From positions 749,001 to 813,000 of the forward strand of contig RCTD01000018.1 in NCBI GenBank assembly GCA_014898415.1: DNA of 64,000 bases, in the 5' to 3' direction. This DNA comes from Stromatinia cepivora (Eukaryota; Ascomycota; Leotiomycetes; Helotiales; Sclerotiniaceae). A program made the translations under genes and the position numbers. This document shows, one piece after another, positions 35,037-45,482 of this stretch. How positions within the stretch are numbered: position 1 is the stretch's first letter; each line of letters starts with the position of its first letter. A model generated the notes under the pieces. That model was not told where the DNA came from and did not search any database. It saw only the letters and a list, made by a program, of their open reading frames with translations.

Positions 35037-36055
35037 ATGGCTGAACCAGCACACCAAGAGGTCAACACCAGCAATGAGCCTAAGCTCGTAGAGTCAGAGA
35101 CTAAACTTGCCACTGAGCCAGCAGTATTAAAGGAAGAATCTGCCAAGGAAACTCCAGTTGAGGGATCTGTATGTTGATGACTCCTACTCTTATTTTCTTT
35201 CACAACGATTTCGTTGATGCCATTACACCTTGCTAATTTTGATAAGTCCTTGACCGAAAAAGCTACCGAAGTCGCATCTACCGCCGCCGCAACTGTTACT
35301 TCTGCCGCTACTGGTATCACTGACAATGTTTTCTCGATGTTCGGTGGTGGAGCTAAGAAGGAGAAGAAAGAGGATGAGGACCGAGGAGATAACTCAGGAT
35401 CTGCCAAGGCACAAAAGGCCGCCGCTGCTGAAGAGAACCCAGAGGTACTGTTGGACAACGTTTATATATGCAAGCAGGGCTGATAATTGTTTAGGATGAA
35501 GCCCCAGAATCTGAGGACGTTCACTTCGAGCCAGTCATCCGTTTGACCGAGAAAGTCGATGTTAAGACCAACGAGGAACTCGAGGAACAAACCTTTAAGA
35601 TGCGCGCCAAGCTCTTCAAATTCGTCAAGGATACCCAAGAGTGGAAGGAGCGTGGTACTGGTGATGTCCGATTCTTGAAGCACAGAGAGAATGGCAAGAC
35701 TAGATTGGTCATGCGAAGAGACAAGACTTTGAAGGTCTGCGCCAACCACTATGGTATGTTTACGACGCCGCAAAGCATTACATGGAACTTTTGCTAATAG
35801 TTAAAAGTTGTTCCTGACATGAAGTTGTCCCCCAACGTTGGTAGTGATAGAAGTTGGGTCTGGAATGCCGCAGCAGATGTTAGTGAGGGTGAGCCAGAAG
35901 CACAAACTTTGGCTATCCGTTTTGCCAACTCTGAGAGTAAGTTTCCACGTCGCAAATAACATATAATATGGGATCTGACATTTCTAGACGCAAACCTTTT
36001 CAAGGAGGCTTTCATCAAGGCTCAACAAGAGAACGAAGTCTTCTTCAAGGCTTAA
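35037..36055 (+). CDS. YRB1: Ran-binding protein 1 (RanGAP accessory factor)
   Basis: Five exons: 35037-35168, 35247-35444, 35495-35753, 35808-35936, 35988-36055; 261 aa. The first 110 residues are Ala/Glu/Lys-rich and probably disordered. The RanBD1 domain follows (about 117-245), with [51 protein letters not shown] and [16 protein letters not shown], all diagnostic. It binds Ran-GTP and stimulates RanGAP-dependent hydrolysis, releasing export complexes in the cytoplasm. The protein is a little longer than yeast Yrb1 (201 aa) because of the N-terminal part. The family is certain; the chosen start is the first that gives the usual MA-rich head. Confidence 0.95.
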
Positions 36056-36880
36056 ACGACAAATTTGTCCTCGTATTTACTTCTACTTCCCATCACGGCT
36101 CCCCAATCGACAAACAGCATAATACAGCACAGCACGTATTCCGAAGGAATGAATTTATGATCATATTTGCATCAAAACGCATTTCTTCCATACCCCTCTA
36201 ACAATTTACGCGCATGTTGCCGAAACCTCTTTTGTAAGCATCGACGATTCGATACCTGAACACTCTGGCGGTCCAGGTCTTTCTCAAAGATTATATCATG
36301 AATATGATAATGATGGAGGAAAGGAAGGCTTGATTAGTACTCAGTTTTGAGACTATGGCATGAGATTGTAGTTAGACTAAAAATACTAGTCCCTCGTTCG
36401 TCCCCAAACTTCTGATCTGAAATGTAATTTGCAATGTGAATATCGTGACTTGGTAAATATAAACCTCATGATTTTTGGAAGCATGTATATAATGGATTGA
36501 CTTATACCAGTCCAATTGGCTATTAAAGAGAACATCACAAGGTGAATATCATAAGTTGAGTGAGGTTGGCACCGAACTTCTTTCTGTCAAAACAACAAAC
36601 AAAGGTGCAGATTTGTCAACTCGAGCCTCCAATTTACAACAACGATCCAGAATACTTGGATACCTAGCTCTACTTTCGGACTCAAATTTTAATTGATTAA
36701 TTCCTTCCTCTATTCCCACGTGATTCTGAGTTTGAGCTATTAAGCTAGGATATCCATAACCCCACTCAATTCACGATTAGCCAACTGCAGGCGCGTCGCA
36801 ATTCAGAGCGACATCAAGAATTCAAGAATTCAAGAATTCGAAAATCCGACAAAGTCTTCAGCCCTCACAATACCGTCAAG
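36056..36880. other. Intergenic: YRB1 3' flank and TAF14 promoter
   Basis: About 825 bp. A short AGAATTC/AAGAATTC repeat cluster sits near 36815-36845 in the TAF14 leader. No further gene. Confidence 0.5.
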
Positions 36881-37871
36881 ATGGTCGCAGATGTGAGTAA
36901 TCTGAAAAGCTCAAGCGTTTTTCCCACCAAGTACCTCTAGCCGGAAAAAATACTAACTGCATCGCAGGTCAAGAGAGTAATTAAGCTCATTACCGAGCAG
37001 CGCAACATGTAGGTCGCGATCCAGATTCCCAGTCACGACTATTTTTATATCGGGTTTTGGGGTATATGCTAAGACTTATTACACAGCGACAAACCTGCTC
37101 TTCAAGAAGGTTTCCCGATGAAATCATGGAACATCGAGATATACATGTTGGATGAAGCTGGCAACGAGAAGCCAGCGACGTGCTTCACAAAGGCAGTTTA
37201 CAATCTACACCCTACTTTCCCTAACCCAACTCAAAGTACGTATATATCCATATTTTCATACCGCGCGCGAAGCTTGCAGAGTTCCCAATCTAACGATTGC
37301 CACCCAAACAGCCTTCACTGAACCTCCCTTCCGCTGCGAGAATGAGGGATGGGGAGAATTCGATATGACGATTGATCTATTCACTACTCCCACTGGCGGC
37401 AAGCACAGCATTGCGCACGATCTCAATTTTGGCAAGACCCGCTATGAAGCCAAACATCCTATCACATTCAAGAATCCTAGTCGAGAGTTGATTAATGCAT
37501 TAAGAGAGACGGGACCGGTGCCAGGAGATGAAAATGGAGGCATGAGCAGAAAGAAGGATTCTGATGGTAAAAAGAGGAAGAGGACTGGGCAGGTTGATAT
37601 GGAAAAGTTGGCCGAGGGGTTGGTGAAGTTGCAGGAGGATGATCTTTTGCATGTGGTGCAGATGATTCATGATAATAAGAGTGAAGATACGTATACGAAG
37701 AATGATATTGACCGTAAGTTGGAGTTTGGAGGTTGGGATGGAAAATCGGAAATAAATGCTAATTGGATCAATGCAGAGGGAGAGTTCCATGTCGACTTGT
37801 ATACGCTACCAGACTCGCTGGTTAAGATGCTTTGGGACTTCGTTAATGCTCCGACGACGAAAGCTTATTAG
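36881..37871 (+). CDS. TAF14: YEATS-domain protein, TAF14 type
   Basis: Five exons: 36881-36892, 36968-37008, 37087-37235, 37312-37713, 37777-37871; 232 aa, close to yeast Taf14 (244 aa). The YEATS domain occupies about residues 1-135: MKSWNIEIYMLDEAGNE, AVYNLHPTFPNPTQ, EPPFRCENEGWGEFDMTIDL. It should read acylated histone H3. A Lys/Arg-rich linker (SRKKDSDGKKRKRTG) leads to an ET domain (about 165-232; LAEGLVKLQEDDLLHVVQMI and GEFHVDLYTLPDSLVKML). Taf14 is shared by TFIID, TFIIF, INO80, SWI/SNF and NuA3. The first coding exon is only 12 nt. The last intron (63 nt) is stop-free and keeps frame. Confidence 0.93.
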
Positions 37872-38595
37872 ACAGGAGATGATACTTTGATCGATGTGAG
37901 GAAACTAGTGATAGTACACAAACTCGAGAGAAGGGAAATATTGGTTTTGGTATTGGATCATGGATATTTGATGCATGCATGCATTTATGGCAAGTATGCC
38001 GAAAAGCGCTTTTCACGCAAAATCATGCAGGCAAAGGAAGGATTTTTCTTTTAATGCACACTCATCTTTGTCAAGTCCAACTTTCACGGCGTTCCATTTT
38101 TCATCATAGGGCACAGGATGGCATTCCGATTGCTATGTTTTTTCTTTCTCCTTTTCTTGTCTTCAATGAAGAAAGGTGATAGGGCGTGAGTGGGGTGGGC
38201 GTATTCCTTCAACTTCATCTGCAGAAATGTTGCGTTGCGTTGCATGGCTTGCTTTTGGTCGGTATCTGTCTAGCAAGCATAATGACTGGAAGGGCGGACC
38301 AGATCAGATCATGATGGTGCTTGGGATATATGACTGGTAAAAATTAAAATTGAATGAATGGATGGACGGATGGTAGGAATAAAATGGAAACTCTTCTAAA
38401 ACATGGATTTATGTCATTGTGGATTTGTGATTTTTTGTTGGTAATTATGCCAATACTTTTTATAACAATACTGCGGAGTGGCTAACTAACAGCAGCCGGG
38501 TATCATCACATATCCAAACGCCATTCCCAATGTCTCTTTCATGCAATGCTCTATAAAACACCCATCCATCCCTTAACAATACCCGAGTATGAATC
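37872..38595. other. Convergent 3' region between TAF14 and DUF4604 genes
   Basis: About 720 bp with both 3' flanks. No gene is recognised. Confidence 0.5.
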
Positions 38596-39159
38596 TTACT
38601 CATCGTCCCCAAAGCTCAACTTAATCTTCTTCCCCTTCTTCGCGGCGGCTTTAGGTTTCTTCCTTTCTACGGCCCCGGTTTTGGTACTCTCTTCCTTCTT
38701 CTGTTTCCCCAAATCTTTCTTATTCGAGGGGTTGTTATCAGTTCTCTCATCTTTCCCCTCATCCTCATCCCCAGAACCCCCAATAATCCTCCCCATTTTC
38801 CTCTTATTACCCGCTCCAATTCCAATCCCAATTCCAACTCCCACAACTGCTACTTTCGTATTCACCGCAGTCTCTCTTCCCTCTCCTTCTCCCTCCACTA
38901 CATCTTTCTCCTCCTCCTCTCCTCTTTCTTTCTCCCGTCGCTCCCATTCCTCTTTACTAAGTGTCTCGCCGCTTACTTCGTCGAATATTACGGGCTCGGT
39001 TTCTTTTTCTTCGTCTTTGTCTTTTGGTTTGCTGGGACGGGATATGGTGAATTCGTGGCGGCCGTTGGAGGAGGAGGAGGAGGAGTTGGCTTGGAGGCGT
39101 TGGAGGAAGGGGGGGAGGGTGTTGTTGTAGGAGAGGTTTTTGGGGGTTATTTTTGACAT
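38596..39159 (-). CDS. DUF4604 family protein
   Basis: Single exon, 187 aa, starting at the ATG that gives MSKITPKNLSYNNTLPPFLQ, the conserved N-terminal signature of DUF4604 (K-N-L-x-Y then P-x-FLQRL). The middle is charged and low-complexity, with EPVIFDEVSGETLSKEEWER and a Gly/Val/Ile-repeat GVGIGIGIGAG; the C-terminus is Lys-rich, ending IKLSFGDDE. The family is small, basic and probably nuclear, with no known function. An in-frame ATG at 39225 would add 22 residues without family support. Confidence 0.8.
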   Translation of the reverse strand: MSKITPKNLSYNNTLPPFLQRLQANSSSSSSNGRHEFTISRPSKPKDKDEEKETEPVIFDEVSGETLSKEEWERREKERGEEEEKDVVEGEGEGRETAVNTKVAVVGVGIGIGIGAGNKRKMGRIIGGSGDEDEGKDERTDNNPSNKKDLGKQKKEESTKTGAVERKKPKAAAKKGKKIKLSFGDDE

Positions 39160-40703
39160 TGGGAGTTGGGTTGTTGGTTTTTGGTTGCTGGTTGAGTGGT
39201 AGAGTTTTAGATAGAAGATAAACAATTGGGATTTGGATGTAATGTTTTGGGGATTGGAATTAGGTTGGGTTGTGAGAGTACTGAGCTAAAGTGTTTGGGT
39301 TTTGATTTAGATATACTATGTAGATATTGATATTGATATTGACATGCGACGAGGAAGACCTCGGGAGGTATGAAAATATACGGCGGGGTGGATGGTTGCG
39401 GGTGTGTTTAATGGTTGAGATGAAATGAGATATTTATTAGTAAGAAAATATAGAGATTGTCCAATGAGAGTGCACATATATATTCTGTACATTGGATGGA
39501 AAAGGAGGACTTGGCTTATTTTTCTTCAAAAAGGATGGATGAGTGAAATGACATGGGAATTCTCCGACTCGGTGCATGTGCTTTTGGAGTAGAATGGGTT
39601 TCTAGAATAACCTTATATGATGAGCTCGATAGGTTGGTGATATGTGATATGTAATATATATGTGAACCTTGAAGCTCATAACTAAGTTATCAATAAGCAA
39701 GCTTACTAGATGTACAGACAGTTATCACTTATCTTCAATGTTTGTAGAGGATTCTTTCTTCTCCTTCACCCATTTATACATCTAGACTTCCTCAATTCAT
39801 TCAGGGGCAAATCAGGTATTCTATATTATGTCAAAACTTCCCATATGGAATAGGGAAATGAGGTTTACTCGAGTAGAAGAGGCAATAAATAACAAGGGTT
39901 ACTTTCTAGCCAAGATTCATTCCATCTACCTATATCAAACCCATTGCTATTGAATTGAGAAGCCAGCCAATTGAAACCAATCTCTGTTACCAAAAAAGGT
40001 GAAAGCTACAGTATCATCCAATAATTTTTCAGATTAAATAAATCAGTTTGTTTGTTTCGTATAGAATTCTTCTCCTATCGTTCTCACTTCATCCTTCATC
40101 TCAGACTTTCCTCTCCACTTTAATAAGGATCCTTAACTTTAATCTAAAAAATTCCCACCCACACACCAAAAACTTAACACCTCTCATGCCCTGACAAACC
40201 CTTCCAGACTCCACACCCCCAAAGAACTACAATCTACCCTCAAGTCGTTCTAGCCCACGATCCAGCACACGACAATTTACAATAACGAATTCCTCTTTGA
40301 AATTTTCATGTCATAATATCTTCGAATTCCTTCTTCTCATCAACATATCGGATTTATTTCTTCTATGTTGACGGCAGAAACCTCCTCAATACCATAGACG
40401 GACGCGTCATCGCAAAAGTGTTTCTATCTTCGAGGACACTCAACGTCCAGCCGCTCGTTACAAAAGCATCGTCGGTTTTTACTAGGAAGGAATAGAGGCT
40501 GTGCCAAAAGGAAAACGGCTTAGGATCAGTTTCGATTCGATCTTCAACTATACATCTTTTCAAATTATTTTTTGTAATAATTACTATTAATCGATCTACG
40601 GCACACAGTGGGAAGTGTCCTTTTCTAACGACCTGGGGTCGACATAAATCCCCCTATCTCAATATTTTGTCTGCGAAACGATCCTCAACTATCAACAATC
40701 ACG
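39160..40703. other. Divergent intergenic region: DUF4604 and GT15 promoters
   Basis: About 1.5 kb between two divergent genes. No coding signal; a 66-codon minus ORF at 40363-40563 is not supported. Confidence 0.45.
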
Positions 40704-42451
40704 ATGGGGTTTGTACAGAGGGTCATGAAGCGCATGCCTTCGTCGACACAATTACCATTGGATGATGGGAAAGAGAAGCCAAAAGTCACATCCAGATTGG
40801 CATTTTTCAGGCGGCCGCTCCGATTAAAGGGCAATTCCAGTATTTCGATACCTCTCGGTGTAGTTTTATTATTTCCATGTATTGTCGTTGTATTGATTTT
40901 GGTGCTTTTCGTCCGACATCCTAAATCAGGTGTGGGAATTTTAATGCCAGCTGGAGCACCACCAGCTATCAGGTATGTACTTTTGTTCTCGTTCAGTCTT
41001 ATTCTTGAAATGCCATGACCACTAACATTGATGTGTGATTATAGGAGGATCAGTGAACAACATGATAAGGTATTCGTGACGGGATGCGCGGAGCCTGATA
41101 CGAGTCAACCAAGAGCCAATGCAGCATTCGTTGTGCTGGCAAGAAATAAGGAGTTAGATGGAGTCATTCAATCAGTGAAATCTATCGAAAGACATTTCAA
41201 TCGATGGTATCATTACCCTTACGTTTTCCTTAACGACCAAGAATTCAACTCGACATTTAAGGAAGTTATTCAAAACTATACCAGTGCGCCGTGCGAGTTT
41301 GGAACTATCGACCCTAAGCATTGGGGGTTCCCGGATTGGATCGATCCTAAAGTCGCCAAAGAGGGTATTGCAAAACAAGGTGATGCTGCCATTATGTATG
41401 GTGGTATGGAGAGTTATCATGCTATGTGCAGATTTTATTCAGGGTATGCATTTAATCCAGCATCTTGAGCTTGAGGAGAATGAGAGAATGCTGACGATAC
41501 TAGATTCTTTTACAAGCATGAGCTTCTGGCTAAATACGAGTGGTACTGGCGTCTAGAGCCAGAAATTAAGTACTTCTGTGATATTACATAGTATGTTTTG
41601 TTTTTCTGGAGCATTATTGCAAATAATGCTGACGAATTTTTAGCGATCCTTTCCTTAAGATGATTGATGCGAATAAGACTTATGGTTTCACCATTGCCGT
41701 TAAGGAATTGAAGGAGACGGTTCCAAATATCTTCCGTTACGCATCTGCATACAAACGAGTCAACAACATTACATCTCAAGGTCTATGGGAAATGTTTATC
41801 GAACCTCCACCTGAAGAGCCAAAGGAGGTCCCTGAAGATGATCCGGCTTATAAAAGACCACTGCCCGAGGAAATTTTACGAGGCGATCCATCTCGCGCAT
41901 CTCTACCAGAAATCGATCCAGAAGCTATGGAAGGAGAGAAGTACAATATGTGTCATTTCTGGTCAAATTTCGAAATTGCTCGACTTAGTTGGTTCAGAAG
42001 TAAGGAATATGAGGATTTCTTCCAAATGATGGATCGCAGTGGTGGATTTTGGATGGAAAGAGTAAGTTAATATCGAGGGGATGTTTGATCCAGACTAACA
42101 ATAACACAGTGGGGTGACGCACCCATCCATTCTTTGGCCGCCGGTGCTCTTCTCGCTCCTCGCGATATCCATTACTTCCGTGATTTTGGCTACAGGCATA
42201 CAACGATTCAGCATTGTCCAGCAAATGCACCCGCACGCCAGAGAGCGCGCGAACCTTTTCTAGAAAAGACTACGCTGGACGAGAAGAAACGAAAGGAAGA
42301 AGATGAGTACTGGGATAATTGGGATCCGGTAAAAGAGAATGGAGTGGGATGTAGATGTAGATGCGACACGGATATTGTGGATGTAGAGGGCAAACAGGGA
42401 AGTTGCCTGGCGGAATGGGTTGATGTTGCAGGAGGTTGGGCCAGTCCTTGA
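40704..42451 (+). CDS. Alpha-1,2-mannosyltransferase, GT15 (KTR/KRE2/MNT1) family
   Basis: Five exons: 40704-40972, 41045-41443, 41504-41590, 41644-42061, 42110-42451; 504 aa. Topology is type II: about 47 cytosolic residues, a transmembrane anchor at about 48-70 (IPLGVVLLFPCIVVVLILVL), then a luminal catalytic domain. GT15 landmarks: ANAAFVVLARNKELDGV, FNRWYHYPYVFLND, KHWGFPDWID, YWRLEPE (237-243), MCHFWSNFEI and FWMERWGDAPIHSLAAG. It would add alpha-1,2-mannose to N- and O-linked glycans in the Golgi using GDP-mannose. An acidic Pro-rich insert (PPPEEPKEVPEDDPAYKRPL) interrupts the domain as in several fungal members. The C-terminal Cys pair region GVGCRCRCDTD is typical of filamentous forms. 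Confidence 0.93.
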
Positions 42452-44455
42452 GAGGATCAATTGAACAGTGAGCGTTAGGATAGGATGTATTGAAGGATGC
42501 TATGTCATGCCACGATTGATGCAGAAAGTGAAAGGGTTTCTGGAGAAACCCTGAGGATAGGAACGGGAATGGATGGTGGATGGTGGATGACAAAATGAGG
42601 GATTGGTGGCTGGGGAAATGGAAATGGAAATGGAAAGAATTGGTTGGGATTGTAAAGGATGTGATGTTGCATATTATCTTTTTTTTAACTGTTCATTATT
42701 CATGATGAGAAACATAAAAACGGTTCCTGGTCTGATCGATTTCCTCTTCTCGTTTGGTTTTGTGAACTCTGGATGGAATAGATGGTTTGTGAGATATTTG
42801 TTCGGGTGAGGGTTGTGGGGGTTGAAGGGGGGAGTGGGGGGGTTGAATGTGGTGTGGATGGAAATGAGCAATGAATGATAGAATGATTGGGTAATTGGAT
42901 GCATCTAAACTCCGACATCTGAACTCTGATATCTGGATTCTGGAATCGGTAGTAAGGGAAAGAGGAAGGGAGGAAGGGAAAGGGGAGAGAAGAAAGGGTA
43001 TATAGCAAATGCTATGTTTAGTGTGTGCTCTCTCTCGCGCTCTCTCTCTTGTTTTTTCTCTCGTTCTTTCTCTCTCTCTTTTTTGCTTTCTCTTTCGTTC
43101 TCTCTCTCACTCTTTCTCTCGCTCTCTCTCTCCCCCTCCCTCCAGAACTTGGCGTTTTGGGAAAAGTTGATGTAGTTTGATTTAAATTAATTTAATAGTG
43201 GATATTGTGGGTAGATATTTTGGGTGGAGGAATGGATGGGATGGGGAAGGATGAGGGGAGATGGATGGATGGGAGGGAGGGAGATGGATGTACTCGTGAG
43301 CTTGGTGATCTGCAGATTATGCACTCGGCTTGGTAGGTAGGTAGGTCGGTAGGTGTCTATATTGTAAGATTATCTTTTCAGCTGGAGGGAATTCTGATTT
43401 ACTATTGGGAATTGGAGATATTTTTGGGAACCTTTTTAAGTATGATCTTTGGTTTTTCGCTTTTCATGAAATGCTTTTTGATACAATTTTTACTTTTTAC
43501 TTTTTTTCCTTTGATGACACTGGGAGCATTCTCGCCCAATATTTTTTGCGGGTGGAGAGGGAAAGAGTAGAATATTCGTATTTATCGGTTCTTTTCTTTT
43601 CCTGCATCTTCTCTTCTCGACTTTATCGTACTTTATTCCTCTCCCTCATCTACATTACTACTTTCTCGAATATAAAAGTTTCATCCTCGTATCCCAAGTA
43701 TTCTCTGTAATTCCTTCTACTTGATCATCTTCTCGATTTCTCAGCTTGGACTCAGCATAAGGTCCATTTTGCAAAGAGGGACTTTCTCACATTTTTTCTA
43801 CGTATTGTTTTGGCACTTCTATCTTTTTTCTTTTTTTTTTTACCTGGGATGTTATTATCGAGCTATGTCTTTCTTCTCTCGGCTGTGATAAGTAATCGAT
43901 TTCAGATCTTTCATCGCATTTTCAATTACTTTGGAAATATCTCAAGGCAGCAATATACCTGTCTAAACACCTTTCGTTGAGCCTGGACCGATGGGAAGTG
44001 GATAACCTTAATTCACATTGCAAAATACATTGAGGATACACATACTGATAAATTGACTAACTATCGAAGTACAGATTTATATTGATAACTCGGTTTTAAA
44101 TACAAGATAAATCTATACGATTCCCGATTCAACTCCTTCGAGGTGGACGAATAGATTTTGGAGATCCTCCCGCGAAAGAATCTTAGAGAGTGCCTATCCT
44201 ATACCTTCCTATCCTCCCGGTGGCTGTGAACTTATTCTAAATGCGTTTGTAAATGTTGGTTGTTGGTTGATATGATTTGTCGGAGCTTGAGAGGATGTTG
44301 TGGTTGGACGTCATAGTATTTTCCTTGGAGAACTCGAAAATTCTTCGAAATATTTTTCCGGTTTGGAGAGCCTACAGTTGGTCCCACTGGTTTTCCTGAT
44401 GCTAAGAGATTTAGGAATCCTCAGAAAGATGTCTTCGCAGTATGTTTCGAATAGT
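42452..44455. other. Intergenic region with CT microsatellite
   Basis: About 2 kb between the GT15 gene and a hypothetical gene, in convergent orientation. It contains GGAAAT and GGATG short repeats and the CT-rich tract listed separately. No gene is supported; a plus ORF at 43405-43710 is Phe/Tyr-rich and looks random. Confidence 0.45.
43027..43145 (+). repeat. CT-rich microsatellite tract
   Basis: An imperfect (TC)n run with TTTCTC and CGCTC interruptions for about 120 bp. Confidence 0.85.
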
Positions 44456-45142
44456 CTATCCTGCTGACCTCTTCGGTCCCGCAAGTACTTCTGCGTAGGT
44501 CTTTCTAATTTCCTGCTTCATTTCTTCCTTGGGGATACGACGATTCTCCGAAATATTTTTGGAAGACTCGCCTGATCTCTCTTCCCTCGAAAGAATCTTC
44601 GTGTAAGAGGTACATGGAGTTTCTCCCTCCTTGCTAACTTTATAACCCCTCGAAGTGCGTTTTGAAGAACTCGCATTTGGTTCTGCCGATTTCTTTGATC
44701 CCGAAAGTGCTTCTCCGGAAGGCTTTTCAGCTTCCTGCTTTACTTCCTCATTGACGGCTTTGGATATCTTTTCAACGCTATTTAGATATTTGACTAGGTT
44801 CTTTGTTTTCGGTTGTGGGGGCGCAAGAGCAATCTCAGATCTATAATCCATCACAGCTTGACGTGCTTCCTCCGAAACTTCCCGTGCTTCGAGTTCTTCG
44901 GCTGCTTCCAGTTCCAATGGTCCTTTTGGTTGAGCGTGTACGGATTGAAGCCACCAGGCGCACCTCTCGTTTTGTCTTTCCCACTCGCCGATGACAGTGC
45001 ATGGATTGATATTAGGAGCTAAGAGGATGTTAGTAAGACCTCTCGATAAGTTTGTTTTACGATATACCCTACAAATTCCCCAGGCAGTCCGGGATATTGT
45101 AGGATGTTCCTTTGTACAATACATTAGGATTTTACAATTCAT
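44456..45142 (-). CDS. Hypothetical charged protein, possibly part of a split gene
   Basis: An ORF of 228 codons from 45142. It starts MNCKILMYCTKEHP, which with the preceding in-frame codons SQC gives C-x2-C-x5-C, a MYND-finger-like half. The middle has GEWERQNERCAWWLQSVHA and helical Glu/Ala-rich sequence. The C-terminal 120 residues are Lys/Glu/Ser-rich, with a repeat of the type PSGEALSGSKKSA / TYAEVLAGPKRSA. A second frame at 45482-45246 (CRKCFNDVEAHEKCFLDKQ) looks like its N-terminal half, but no phase-compatible GT..AG intron joins the two. No family is assigned. Confidence 0.4.
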   Translation of the reverse strand: MNCKILMYCTKEHPTISRTAWGICRVYRKTNLSRGLTNILLAPNINPCTVIGEWERQNERCAWWLQSVHAQPKGPLELEAAEELEAREVSEEARQAVMDYRSEIALAPPQPKTKNLVKYLNSVEKISKAVNEEVKQEAEKPSGEALSGSKKSAEPNASSSKRTSRGYKVSKEGETPCTSYTKILSREERSGESSKNISENRRIPKEEMKQEIRKTYAEVLAGPKRSAG

Positions 45143-45245
45143 GCATTGAGACTAGACACCCCAGAGTAGGGTGCTAATACTCATCCCAATGCTTAGCAAC
45201 AAACTCGGGAGTGGGAAGTTGTTACTCAATAAAAAACGAATTGGT

Positions 45246-45482
45246 TTACTTACGGATTTGTTGGCATAATTGGGCGTCATTTCTATAATCATGAAGCCCA
45301 TTGCCTGTCTCAACCACCTTCCTTTGAATCTGATATATTTTCGATGATTTCTCATGGCGCAGCAAGAGATAGAATGCCGTTTGTTTGTCGAGGAAGCACT
45401 TTTCATGTGCTTCGACGTCATTGAAGCATTTTCGGCAGTTTACTTGTTTATGAACTAATCCGTACATACTCATTTTGTGCAT
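45246..45482 (-). pseudogene. Cys-rich N-terminal-like fragment next to the hypothetical gene
   Basis: A 78-codon frame starting MHKMSMYGLVHKQVNCRKC and ending at QQIRK-stop. It contains C-x2-C and His/Cys pairs (CRKCFNDVEAHEKC). A donor GTAAGT lies exactly at its end (45253), suggesting a true exon. Splicing to the acceptor at 45152 would give only five more codons before a stop, while the long downstream ORF is in another phase. It may be a small protein of about 80 aa, or half of a gene broken by an indel. Confidence 0.35.

Noticed and set aside
38546..39130. 194-codon plus-strand ORF
   Set aside because: Antisense to the DUF4604 gene; Ser/Pro/Phe runs mirror its Lys/Glu/Gly codons.
40363..40563. 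66-codon minus ORF upstream of the GT15 gene
   Set aside because: No conserved feature; lies in a presumed promoter.
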